DNA of 64,000 nucleotides from Gonatopus flavifemur (taxonomy: Eukaryota; Arthropoda; Insecta; Hymenoptera; Dryinidae): positions 51,356,001 to 51,420,000 of the forward strand of contig JAFFJZ010000002.1 in NCBI GenBank assembly GCA_018340375.1, written 5' to 3'. The notes under the pieces are model-generated. The model had not been told where the DNA came from, made no database searches, and saw nothing but the letters and a program-made list of their open reading frames with translations. Shown piece after piece: positions 46,490-58,300 of this stretch; positions within the stretch are counted from its first letter, which is position 1; each line of letters begins with the position of its first letter. The translations under genes were made by a program, and so were the position numbers.

Positions 46490-46621
46490 CCAGGGTTGTC
46501 GAAAAAATTATCGTACGTGGCATTGATTGGTCAATTCTTTCAAATGAACCAGTCATATCAGTAATTCTATGAGAATTGACTAATGAACGAAGTGTACGAT
46601 AATTTAATTTGACAACTCTGT
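46490..46621. mobile_element. Foldback MITE (132 bp) with 8-bp duplication, hAT-like
   Basis: The left arm CAGGGTTGTCGAAAAAATTA (from 46491) and the right arm ending TTTGACAACTCTG (46620) are long imperfect inverted repeats extending to the middle (CATTGATTGGTCAATTCT against AGAATTGACTAATG). Flanking 8-mers ATTTCACA (46482-46489) and TTTTCACA (46622-46629) differ at one position, consistent with a hAT-type duplication. Nearly the whole element is a hairpin. It ends 15 bp before the next element. Confidence 0.7.
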
Positions 46622-46636
46622 TTTTCACAGACATCA

Positions 46637-46983
46637 CCCGGGAAAAAATGATCAGACCTGACCAGATCTAAATTTTGGTCAGATCTAAACAGATCTATTA
46701 AGATCTGAAGAACTGCGATTTTGGCTTGTGTTTGTCACAATATATGTGCAAAATCAAATTCATATACAGACATATATCACAAAATTTCTGACAATTGAAC
46801 CACCAATTGCTCATTAAGATTTAATCTAATATTCAATTCAGATCTAACCAGATGTGCCAAGATCTGATCAGATCTACTGAGATCTGAACAGATCTAATCT
46901 GATCTTTTGAACCAGATCTGACCAAGAATCAGATCTACTCAGATCTATTTAGATCTGAATAGATCTAATGATTTTTTCCTGGG
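46637..46983. mobile_element. CCCGGGAAAAAAT element carrying 14 AGATCT words
   Basis: The left end CCCGGGAAAAAATGATCAGA pairs with the reverse complement of the right end (CCCAGGAAAAAATCATTAGA). Flanking 9-mers are CAGACATCA (46628-46636) and CAGTCATTA (46984-46992), 7 of 9 identical. The hexamer AGATCT occurs 14 times in 347 bp, in two blocks separated by about 100 bp of ordinary AT-rich sequence. Nine-bp duplications recall Mutator-like elements and 8-bp ones hAT or P; I cannot decide. Confidence 0.75.
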
Positions 46984-46999
46984 CAGTCATTAATGTTCG

Positions 47000-49900
47000 C
47001 ACGTTAACTGTTTCAGATTTTTATTTTTAGTGTACAACGCCAGTACCCCGAGAGCAAAAGAATCTCGAATGTTTTCATCCCAAATATACATCTTCTTGAG
47101 ATAAGAAAGGAGAATATTATATTCGCCAGTTTTGCACTCAATGTAGCGAAGTATTCTGCAATTTACACACAAGTATTTCCCCCCGCGTGGTAGGTTGGTT
47201 CATGTTGCAACCAATGAATGATCTGTCCTTCGTTTGAATCCAGAATACGACTACACCATTAGGTCTTCATTAGATCTTCACCCGCTGGTTCATTGCGATG
47301 CATCAAAACGTCAATATTTTTAGGAAAGGTTTGAATAGCATCAATCTTCAATCCTCCTTCACCTATTTTTAAATTATTGAGAATGAGATGAATCAACATG
47401 CATTATACAAAAAAGTCAAACTACAAATCTAGGACCTTTTATACGAATGCATGCGTAAATCGGAGACGCATAAAAACACACATGAACCGCATAAAGTGAC
47501 AGATGGCGTCGGTGTGGAGACAAAGAACTTAGTTGACTGCTTTCGCGGTATATTGCGTAACGCAATAAAGCAAGCAAACGCAAGTCGATCGACGTCGAAA
47601 AGGGCCTTTTTCTCCCTCCACGTATATACGCGGTACGTGTATGAAGGGGGTTTGTAGACGATGGGGTTGCAAATCAAATCCTACTCGCTCGATGGAAATC
47701 TTGTGCCTTCAAGATTGATCCGCAGCTTTCCTTCTTCATCTTATTCTTCTTCTGCTTCTTCCTCCGTTACTCTCCCATGTCCATCATCGTCTGTGTCCCC
47801 ATCATCAATCAGTTATTCCCCTTTTCCGAATCATACGATAAACCGCGTCAAGGAAACTCAAGGTTCGAGAAGTATGGGGTAGAACGATACCTCGTTCCAC
47901 GCGCACACAGTTCTATAACGATTAGACGATTACAAGATTTTCCCTTCCGCCGTCTGAATCGAGCTTGCTTTGCCAGATGGAATTAGCTTTAACCATTTCA
48001 ACATAATTTGGTCTCTCTTCTAACTGTAAATCTTCATCTCGAATAAACAAATTGTTGGAAAGTTTTGTTCACCGAGATAATCATTCAAATCCGTTCATCG
48101 ATCATAGAATCGCGATATCCTCATCAATGACGAGATCTCGAAACGGATTCAATCAAATATCAATTCCCGACAGTGGACCCTCTTAAGAATACCGTATGAC
48201 ATGTGTCACTTGTTGGCGAGAATGTGTTGGTTCGTGACGCCTTCGACACGACGCCTCTGACGTCACCGAAGAGGAACTGCTAGACGGGGAGCGCCAATAA
48301 TATGTGTGTATAGAGATACGATCGTGAGATAAAAGCGAGTAGATAGCATGACAAGCAGTATGAACGGACCTTCGGGATGTATTCGTCGGGTATTGATTTT
48401 ACACTCCTACGCTCTTCTTCTATTTTGTCTACCCCCCTTCCCCTCCCCAACCACCCTTTCCCTGTTATGTACCGACAAGGTGAGCCTGAAAAAGGCAAAG
48501 TTTATATTAATCCCGATACGAGTACCCACACACAGGTATTTGGATGGAGGGAAAAAAGAAGATGTTTGATTATTTTATATACACACGCATACACCCTGTA
48601 TATACACATACATATATCTTTCAACTCTACGTGAAAATCGTTTGGCGTCGATACATCATGTGTGTATCTCGAAGCGTTCAAATCTCGTTAAAAGCCTGCG
48701 TTCTATCGGCAAAATTGTTAAACGTGATAATAGAGGATTCTTCCTCTCGTGGAATATCGAACGGAAAAAAAGGGAACCAGGCAAAGTTCATATATGTTTT
48801 TTTTCCACGAGCAAAACATTAAACCTCATCTATCGAAAGTAACGTTTAACATAATGCGTTGTGGAAATTGATCAATTGTGGTTATAGTCGGATGATTCCT
48901 GAGACAAGTTTCCAATAATGCTACGTTGAGTTCCAGGTTTCCAAGTGAAACTGATGAAAAGTATTCAGATACATCATCGTAGCTGTCTTGGAAGAATAAT
49001 AAACGATATCCCAAGTTTCCAAGGCCACATCAATAACTCTCATCGAATAATACAAGTGAAATTCTTGAAGTGTATGATACAAACTTTAACGATCTACTAT
49101 CAATAAAGTTCACAGGTTAGACTTCCGTGTGTATTTTGGTGCTCGGTTGTTGTGTGTACATACATTGGATACAGGCTGAGGCACTGCATTGTCTCCGTTA
49201 AGGATGCGCAAGGATAATACTATGAATCCAAAGGGAAGGAGGTGGCTTGCCGCTCGAGGAAGACTCAAGGAGGCTGCCGCAACAGCACTGTGTTCCCGGT
49301 TACCGAGCGAAGGGTATTCGTACAATATAGTTTGATTGCTCCCACAGAGAAGAGGTTCCATATCCGAGACAGTTTTGGCCGGCAAGACTTAACAAATAGG
49401 CAAAGTTTTGGTACTACAGTAACGTTGGATTCAGTAACGTGTAGTCATCGCAACATCCTCTCTCCTCTTTGTTACCGAGTTTGTGATGTATTAGTCATTC
49501 TTTCTCTCTTCCACCTCCTTTAGCTGTGTTCCTCTTTTATTACCACCAAGTGTAAGAACGATCCTCGAAACTCACAATGAGCGCTAAACTCTCAAGTCCA
49601 ATTTCATTATTTCTCTTGAGCGTGGTTGACCAAGTTGTTGTTACTCTGCATATTCGAACCTTCCAATCAACAACATCGTTCCCCTTCGGAAACTAGAAGT
49701 CTTTCATTATTCCCCTTTTGAGTCGCGATGTCGTTGATGTATCGACAGTAAACGACGAATTGGTGAATTTGAAAAATATCATGTCTATATTTTGCGGCAT
49801 GTGACACGCGCCTTGTACGTTTAAATGTGGATGCGATCATAGCGGAGAAACGTGGAGGTGAGCCTCGAAAGAAAAAGAGAAGAGAAAGAGAATTCATTGT

Positions 49901-50380
49901 GACGATGACTATATCGCCTTGGGCGGCATTGACGAAGCAGAGATGCAAATTTCGCAGCTCACGCTTTCGGTTCACCCTTTGTCCCACCCCTCTTCCACGG
50001 TCTCATCTCTCGGGACGACGTGAATTTTGTGACGTCGCACGATGAAGGAGGGAGCTTCGCCAGAGAAAACTCTCTTGAATGCTTCTCTCAACCATCTCCA
50101 GGATTCCCGTCGTGCTTAATCGTCATGATAATAATCATATTCACAACTGTTATGAATTTTCATTCTCTCGCAATGTTCTGGAGAACTTTGATACCAAATT
50201 TACAATTTTACTTTCGAAGGAATAACTTTGGGTGATAGATAAGTTTGTGAGTTGGTTGATGTTTGGATAGACAAATACTGCAGGTTTTTGTGCATATTCA
50301 TTTGAAAATTACCAAACAAATTCTCTACAGCATTTATAAATTACATACATAAAATGAAATTTGAATGAAGGTTACCATTC
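47000..50380 (+). other. Intron 2: enhancer/promoter-like islands 47.45-50.06 kb, no exon called
   Basis: CpG-richer islands lie at 47450-47680, 47860-47980, 48170-48560, 49130-49400 and 49800-50060. A full CRE palindrome TGACGTCA lies at 48258-48265. Overlapping frames on both strands are composition effects; none has a supported splice pair. Confidence 0.35.
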
Positions 50381-50425
50381 AATCCAAACAGGAAAATTAA
50401 GAATCATCAAGTTTCAATGCTGAGT

Positions 50426-50610
50426 TGAAGTCCAAGTGGAAATTCTTTAAGGATTCACGAGTCTTGTAACGCTTTGACTTGCCAAAAACAAGACACGTGG
50501 AACTTCTTCACCAGAAACTTACGAGACACGTGCAAGTGTGCAATTTTTGGTGAGTCAAGTGTTACAAAACTCGTGGATCTTGAGAGTTGGGTTCAAGATG
50601 AACTTCGTAA
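50426..50610. mobile_element. Foldback element with CACGAG/TCAAG words
   Basis: GATTCACGAGTCTTGTAACG (left arm 50452-50483) is an imperfect reverse complement (about 26 of 32) of the right arm 50549-50579. Weaker pairing extends outward (GAAGTCCAAG against CAAGATGAACTTC) and inward. CACGTG, CACGAG and CTTGA/TCAAG words recur. Ends and target duplication are not certain. Confidence 0.6.
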
Positions 50611-51398
50611 ATCACAAATATAACAGTATTTGTTTTCCCTTGGCAGAAAATATGGTTGGGAATTAGGTGGATTCCATCTAGTTCTGTCAAATGATTAGCT
50701 AGTTTCTAGGTACATTGTGAAAAAGAATTGTAGGTACAATATTCCACCCAAAATGATGGCAGCAAAGTTCCATCATAAATGAATAACTTTTTACCCGGTA
50801 GATAGAATAACTCCCATCCACTGCATGGATGGTAAGTGAGACTTCCGGTCAGATTTCCAACAAGGTTGATTAATATTACTATAAATGTAATCCAAATAAT
50901 ACTTGAACATAATTTGATGACATATTTTTTTTGTTTTGTTTCAGAAAAACATTTCACACATCGCCACGGAAACTATCATCGTAAGTAAGAATTTTTGCAA
51001 ATCTTCTTCACATGATGAAAGTCATAATGCAAGGTCAAAACATTCTCTCAATCAAAACTTGAATTTTTACTGATTTGGTTCAATTCACCCGAATTCGATG
51101 AGCAAAGAGGCCCATGCTTAGTTGAAATTGGCCCAACCTTTGGAGAAAATGAGTTTGAAAGTAAATAAATGTTTTTGGCAGATATAATTTTAAGGAAATT
51201 ATAAATGGATTCATCTTGTATAGTGTATTCTGATCAAACAAGAGCAAATGGATAATCAATTCCAATATCATTGGCCCAGTCAAACAGAGACATACTTCTG
51301 TGAAAGAATCAAATTGTTTTAGAATTTTGCGTTCCTGAATTACAACGGTGTGGAATTTGTGGTATTTCTGGCGTTCAAATCCAACAACTTCGAATTTA

Positions 51399-51636
51399 CA
51401 CTGCCAAAAATAATCGGAATTTTCCTACGCACATCAAACGGAGAACTTGAATCACTGATTGGGAAATCAATTTCCGGTATATTTATATGAAATTCCCTAT
51501 AAATTCATCTGCAAATTCTAAACTTTATGAGATTTTTCCCAATATTTCACAGTCAATTTCCGGACAAGTTTGTAAAACTCCTAACGCATGTATGCATTCA
51601 TTACTTCACCTATATAGATGAAAATTTTTTACAGCG
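51399..51636. mobile_element. CACTG-type element, uninterrupted copy (238 bp)
   Basis: CACTGCCAAAAATAAT at the left end faces a partner CGCTGTAAAAAATTTT (reverse complement of the right end, ending 51636), with TA on both flanks (51397-51398, 51637-51638). Internal GGGAAATCAATTTCC-type words form imperfect foldbacks. It is homologous to the interrupted copy at 44559-45025. Confidence 0.6.
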
Positions 51637-51882
51637 TACATAATCTTAACACTTCACAAAGGAAATTCACTCAAAATCTCCCCCGTAATAGGCCTGTCGA
51701 GGAATATTCACACTTTTGAAATTATCCTCTATATTCTGAGAAAGTTTCTAATTTTTGTTCTCAAAAATACTCATCCAAGATTTCAATTCTTCGTTGCAAT
51801 CAGAATTTCATTAGGTAGATTTTTTCCGAATCAGGACTTATAATGAAGGATTTTTAATTAAAAAATGTCTGCAAGTTTTAAA

Positions 51883-52110
51883 GTAAGATTTCACTCTTCA
51901 ATCAGCTAGAAGTGAGTTTGTCAAATTTGCGAGGGAGAGTTCCACATTTTCACAGTGATAGTCCATGGTTCGAAGTGAAAAACTTACGATCACTCCAATT
52001 GTAGAATGAATTTTTCACTCTAAAAGAGTGAGGGTTCACTCGAAACGAATGAAAATCCTACTCGGGATAGACAAGCTTACTTCTGAGACTTATCAGTGGA
52101 GTGAAACGCG
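51883..52110. mobile_element. Foldback element with TTCACTC/GAGTGAA array
   Basis: Left arm 51883-51922 (TTTCACTCTTCAATCAGC...AGTTTGTC) is an imperfect reverse complement of right arm 52070-52110. Between and within the arms TTCACTC or GAGTGAA occurs many times in both orientations. There are no clear terminal motif and no target duplication, so the boundaries follow the arms only. Confidence 0.55.
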
Positions 52111-52992
52111 TGATTTTCCACTATTTCAAATCTAGAAAACTGTAAAATTCATGATTCGATGAAAAGTTCGGAAAAATTTATGAGCTAGAGAATGGAAAAT
52201 GCCTGAACCTTACAAAAAATTGAGAATACGAAGGATTTCAAAATCACAGATTCATTATTTTCATAATTATAAAAAGAAAAAAACACTTCTAAAATGTATG
52301 CCAAGATCTGAAGGAATTCTTTCCAACCTTTTGAATCCTACGACTTACGTGGATAAGTACAATCTCAATTTTAACATCAAATAGCAGCCGAGGATTTGTC
52401 AAATATTTGAAGCAAGAGGCGGATTTTTTTTTTATACAACTTCATTTTTCCTTGAGTTGAATAAATTGGAAGATCAAACAGAAAAGTTGGATCACAAAAA
52501 AATGAAACTGTGCGCGGATAAAGATACTAATTGTCTATCAATCCCTCGGTCGTTTTTTTTTCGGATACGGTTGAAAGTAAAATGATGAGGATGAAGTGTA
52601 ATCTTCTTCAAGTACAACAAGGTCGGAACTCGAGATTCCCTAGCCTACTACGCCAATGCATACGTATATGCACAAGTAAGCTCGCGAAAGAAGGGGGAGG
52701 TTGGTAGGGGAAGTTTGACAATGCAACTCGGAATACGAGAAGAAGGAAAGGCAGGGGGTATGTGCAACTTCGTCGACCACGGAGACGATGCTGACGAAGG
52801 AGGGATAAAGCATAGAAAATGGAACATGGATGTGCAAGTATATACGTATGGGTGAGTAGGAATGGGAATGAATTGGAGGTGGAGACGCTCTAAGGTACAT
52901 AATCATGCTTGCTGATTCCTTCCCTAATAAAAGTCTCACTGTCACTGCAGTCCCCTTGCATTGGTGCACCCTCTACACCGCCCTACGGAGAA

Positions 52993-53036
52993 TCATCGTC
53001 GTCGTCGACGTCGTCGTAGTCGCAGCCGTCGTCGTA

Positions 53037-53068
<32 letters not shown>

Positions 53069-53074
53069 GTTGTC
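52993..53074. repeat. (CGT)n microsatellite
   Basis: A long CGT run with CAG/TAG interruptions in a CpG-rich island (52600-53400). Poly-Arg frames on both strands are artefacts. Confidence 0.9.
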
Positions 53075-53399
53075 GTGATAGTTAGAACACACAACATATG
53101 TGTCCATATACGACACACAAATACAAAAATGCATGTGCCCGAAGCGTCTGATGCAACCCTTGCTCGCTCGCTTACTCGCTTGTTTCCGTTTTGCACAGTG
53201 ATGGGGCTGATAGCGGGGAAGGGGGTACGAAACCGAAGGTGGGGGACGGGGATGGGAAGGAAGGAAAGAGAAACGCGTAAGACAAAGGGGGTTCCCGAGA
53301 ATTACGTCGAGATATACGGGTCAGAAATGCTTGCCGATGCACCATCTGGAGTGTGCAGTTTTTTTTAATTTCCCGATATGCACTCAAAGACGACTCTTC

Positions 53400-56300
53400 T
53401 AACTTACTCTCCTCCCACTCTCTCCTCTTTCTTATTCTCTTCTCTCCTTTTATACACTTTTTGAAGTTTATTTGCTCGACGAATACGCGTTTTCAACGAA
53501 TGCACGTACGAATGTATATACTTATATCGCTCGCAACATTGTCTGGTTCTGTAATGAAGGACTCGTGGGAAGTGACTGGGAGATTCATCATCGTTTTCGA
53601 TTAAATCTTCAGGTATTATTCATTTATCACCACAAGTTCCGCTCTATCGTCGAGGAAAACTTTGCACAATCCCTTGAAATTTGAATAATTCTCGAATTCT
53701 TAGATATAGAACATACACAAATATTGTTCACTGTTGTACATTTTGGATGTAAATCCAATAATTGCACGTAACTCAACACGCATTAAATTTCAAATAAAAC
53801 CAAATGTATTGTTTGGTAGTTAATTATTTCACGTTATTTATGGTAATTGAATATCTAATTTATGTATGAATTGTTTATCCTCTTATGAATTCTCATTGAC
53901 ATCTCGCTAAAGAGTTCGATTTGATAATGAAATTATAATACCACCGAGTGAGTAAACTTTTTATTGTTCAAAAGGCAACGAATTAGTAATATGTAATTAA
54001 TTAAAAAATTCTGTTCAAGTGACGTCAATGCAAAAAACTTTTCAGTTGAATATGAGTAGTATTGAAATATTTAATCAGAGGAAAATGAAAAAATTTCTTC
54101 ACGCAACATTTTATTCTCTTCGAAGTGTAACACTTGAAAATCATCATCCCACACAACCATGAAACTTGCGTTACAGAGAATAAGAAATTTTATAAAAATT
54201 TTCTGAAAATAAGGACAATCAATAACAGGATTCTTGTTTTTTCTATTTCTTTCCGTTTCTCTTCCAATTGGGAAAGAAACAAACGAAAAGTTGAAACAAT
54301 TTTCTCATTAATTAGATACAGTAAAACTCGGATTCTTTTGACGACAGAATACTTCTCTAATTATTATTCTCTTCGTGGAGCCTATTTTCCAAATATGCAA
54401 AAATGTATCCGAAATGATTATGAAACACATTGTCGTGATTATGAAGCTCTTGTATCGTTTCAATCTTTTGGACAAACATCAATGCCTTTGTTGCGTCAAG
54501 TACATGATGAAGATTCAGAGAATTTTATTCCTAAACTCGAATGACGAGAGTTATCTGATGACGAATATGGAAATAGAAGTAATATTTAGATTAGAAATAC
54601 ATGAAAGACACGCAATATAGCAAAATTATCAAAGGGGGATAGAGAACTCTCCTAGTTTGCATTTTGAAATAATGTGAAAGTTTCAATTGTAGAGAAACAC
54701 ATCACGTTGCATCAAATTATTCTACGATATGGTATTTTGTTCGTCGTACACACGATAATAGAGCATTAAAAACGGATTAATTTCCAACTCATTAAAAGTT
54801 CTTCAGGGAAACATTGAAAAACATTCAATTGCTATTATGCAGCTATAAACTCTTCACTATGATTTTGTAATTTCACAGTGAATAAATATATTAACAATGT
54901 CATTGAAAAAATTCAACTATCATACAAAATTCATACAAAGCAAAGTGCTATTTAATTTGATGATTGAGGTAAATCACTCGCAGGAACATGTAACATGTGC
55001 ACAATGTTATAGAATATAGAGGAATAATAAAGAGAAAAAGAGAAGAAGAGGGCGTACCACATTCATTAAATAGAATTCCACGCAGACCCCAAGAATGAAA
55101 CTGAGAAGGTAAAGAGAGATCGAGAAGTGGGGCTCATAGGTAGGATAGTGTACGAAGAAGAAGAAAGGCGCCTAGCTGTGTCTTCGTCCATTCATAGGGT
55201 CGGACCTTTAAAGAGCCAAGGAAAGAAGAGTTTCGAGGGTCCTTGGCCTGCAAACAGGTCTCAAGGTGCATGTCTCTGGTGGGCTTTAAAAGACCCCTTC
55301 GTTTCAGAGTATACGTGAATATGTGTGTTTGTTTGTACATGTCGACGACGGATCTAGAACCAGATGGCCCGACCTACCTCATTCTTCTTCACCTTCCTTC
55401 CACCCACGTGCCGATACAAGGAAGAGGGAGGAAAAAAACGTACGAAACGAACTAGAGATGGTGAAAATGGACTTCTTCTGTGGTTTACCCAAGCTCCCGC
55501 CAACGTTCGTTCACACGTATTACCACTACTATCGGATCAGGCCACGCTTCAACCCACAACCTATCACCAAACCTAACTTTTCTAATAACGCATCTCGATG
55601 CAGGCAGGCAAGCAGGCAAGCAAGCAAGCAAGCAGACGGGCAAGCAGGCAGGCAGAAGAAACGATAGTTCGTTTCGTTCGACATATGTTACAGAGTCATT
55701 GTGCTTTGGAGTCGAATTTTTAAATCGCAAAGAAAGTGTATAATGCGATGGTAGGTTTTTTCTTCTTTTCCTCCTCTTTTAGTCGACTCTCTCCAACCGT
55801 GAGTTATTAATTCTTTTAATCTTCCGTTAGAGTTTAGGATTCAGGAAGAACAGAAAGGAAGGAAGGAAGGGAATCTTTCGATTGGTTTTTCACGTATATA
55901 TCCATTTGATGCCTGTGTTGATTCGAATTGAGAATCTATAAGAAAAGATTTTGATATTCGTTTCATTCAACCGTACACGTTCGCTCCCACATATGTCTTT
56001 CATTATTTCCTTTTTCCCTGAATCTCATTCATCTTATCTCACCCGCTCTCTCGACTGTTATAAATTCGTGTATCCTCATCGACACACGCCCTTTGCACGC
56101 TTGTTTTTTTCTACATTTTCCCCTTTGCCTCTCTTTAACGGTGAATTCTCTTTTCGAACTCAAGCAGGTGGCTCGTATACTTATTAACCCAGATGCCGTT
56201 AGATCAATTCAAACGTATAACAACAATTTCCAAAGTTCCTTACACACGCAAGACACATTCTCTTCTCTATACCTCGACCAAAGAAACTAATTTGGGATGA

Positions 56301-57850
56301 AAATGTAAGATTTATAATCCCGTTTTACGACATCCAAGTTTTCGTCCCCAATTACGACGTGTAACGTAAAGTGGTCAAGATCTGGCTTTGAAGATTTTCC
56401 TAAAGGTAGGACATTGTGTATAGGTATTGTCGTTTTCACACCTTGGTTAAGAGAAAACTTCTTCATAATGGAAGGCGATTTGTTGTTGTGTTGTCATCTA
56501 GTTGAACGCAGCACGAAATTTCCGGGGCGTTTTGCGTGGCCAACATAATGTCGTTGGCCTACAACTTCTTTCACATCCATTTCCTCGGTGATTTATTTTT
56601 CTTTAAGATGTCAGAGGAAGAGTAGATTATGTCAGATAAATACATTGACACTTCCCAGCTCGTTTGCGTTCGTACAGATTCATTCCAGAAGAACGTGAAG
56701 AACATCAGTTTAGTATCCTATCGTCAGTTATCAAACGAAAAATTCTGTTCCTCTGGATATAACTCACAAAAAAAGCCACAATACCCGATGATGCAAATAA
56801 AATTCCACATTCAGTTATTGGAATTTGATTGAAACAAATGGAACAATTATTTTCGTCAAACAGAAAATGTTCATCATTCCTCTTGGCGAATGTATTTATT
56901 TTCAGCAGGAATAAATGTTTTCATTTATCTCAATTGAATTTCAATAACCACGAATGAAATTTTATGAGTACAGTGATTCAATTTTCCAAGCATTCCCGTT
57001 AGTTCAACTCACAATTCATAACAGCACATGGGAAAAACATTGGATTAATGATTTGAAGTGTATTAAATTTATATCGAGGAGGAAAAGAAAAATGATATCA
57101 AAGACAATGGTGGAATCTTTCTCTTTATCTATAAATACGGACAAAAAGGTAATGTCATCACGAGACGAAGTCATTCTTCATATAAACTTCCTACACCACT
57201 TATTTCTATACTGCTTTCCAGAATGATTGTATTCAACGTTGGAAATACAAGCGTATGCGCGATATTTTCTCTCATTTCGAATGAATTTACTTAATTGATG
57301 TCGAGGGAAGATTAATGTATGAATTCCTAATTTGATATGGAATTTTGATATTCTAATCCGAACGACTGATTTGTAGATGCAATTTGCGGGCAATTGAATG
57401 CTAAAAGATCGAGGTATATGAAATCACGAGAATCGAGTGATGAGAGAAAAAAATTTGCTTGTATTGCTAATTTATTTGCTGTAACAGATAAAATTTAGCT
57501 GCAGGAGCTATTTTAATGCCTGTCCGTGTCCGTGCTAGTCACTTTGCTACCGTGAATATCATCATTCTTTCATCAGAGATCGTAAGAGGAATGGAAAAAT
57601 GAGTCAATGATCGATGATATAATTTTCAATACTGCATCGTATGATTTCGAACTAAAAATCTATAAATTGATTTGAACGATTTCATCGACTCATCGAAGCA
57701 TACAATCACCTTTTTCCTTCTCCTCTTCTTAATGATACGTTCTGGTATCCTAATGTTCCCTAATGGTCATAGATTCATCACCTTAATAATTTCCTTTTAT
57801 TTTTTTCCCTGTACGCATCTTTCTTCTTTCGAAGTGTACATATATCAAGA
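53400..57850 (+). other. Intron 2: AT-rich blocks and an island at 55.1-56.2 kb
   Basis: AT-rich DNA at 53.7-55.0 and 56.5-57.8 kb flanks a GC-richer island (55080-55700) with a CAGG/CAAG microsatellite. A CRE palindrome TGACGTCA lies at 54020-54027. An open frame at 54134-54544 starts at TTG and its first ATG is two thirds along, so I do not call it. Confidence 0.35.
55601..55655. repeat. (CAGG/CAAG)n tetranucleotide microsatellite
   Basis: CAGGCAGGCAAGCAGGCAAG and further CAAG units in a GC-rich island. On the opposite strand this resembles the CCTG array at 9583-9616. Repetitive Lys/Gln/Ala or Cys/Leu/Pro peptides over it are artefacts. Confidence 0.9.
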
Positions 57851-57859
57851 AGGGGAATC

Positions 57860-58300
57860 TACCTAGGCGTCTGGCCTGACGAAATTTCAATAGGGAGACG
57901 ATGGCAGAGGCACCCTACAGTTAAGTTTAGTTCCGTCCTTTAATGGGAAGTGGGTAGTAGGAGCTCGTGCTACTACCTGAGCAGCTGCGTTCGCGTGTGT
58001 GCGCACGTGAGGTAAAGAAAAAGCCACGAGGGGAGAGGAGCCAGAAGTTTTATTTTATTTCATTTCACCTTAACTTATGGGGGTCGCAAGAGGTGTATGT
58101 ATTGGGGTATGTATAGTATTAGTAGGCGAAAAGAGAGGAGATGAAGTACAAGAAAAAGAAAAAGAAGGGGCGAGGGTTGTTGATTCGACGCTACTCGACC
58201 AGGTACCCCCTTGCGAGTAGACTCGAAACGTCACGCTTGAGAGGGGGGCCATCTGCCCCCCTAACGAGTAAGTGACGTCAGGTGTGACGACGTGTGTGCT
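57860..58300. promoter_or_regulatory. Dense regulatory-looking island (enhancer or promoter candidate)
   Basis: The GC-rich island contains two perfect small dyads: GGTAGTAG 57953-57960 with CTACTACC 57970-57977, and AGGGGGGC 58242-58249 with GCCCCCCT 58255-58262. It also has an E-box CAGCTG (57982-57987), CTACCTG (57973-57979, the reverse complement of the CAGGTAG word bound by Zelda in Drosophila) and a full CRE TGACGTCA (58273-58280). A possible donor-like GAG|GTAAAG occurs near 58010. No exon frame is supported. Clustered sites suggest an intronic enhancer; this is inference. Confidence 0.4.

Noticed and set aside
52993..53074. Poly-arginine frames on both strands
   Set aside because: A translation of the (CGT)n microsatellite in different frames.
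54134..54544. 136-codon frame in AT-rich DNA
   Set aside because: It begins at TTG and its first in-frame ATG is near residue 87; a frame of this length is only mildly unexpected in 64 kb.
57953..57977. Possible let-7-like hairpin because of GGTAGTAG
   Set aside because: Only an 8-bp stem and no match to the mature let-7 sequence beyond part of the seed.
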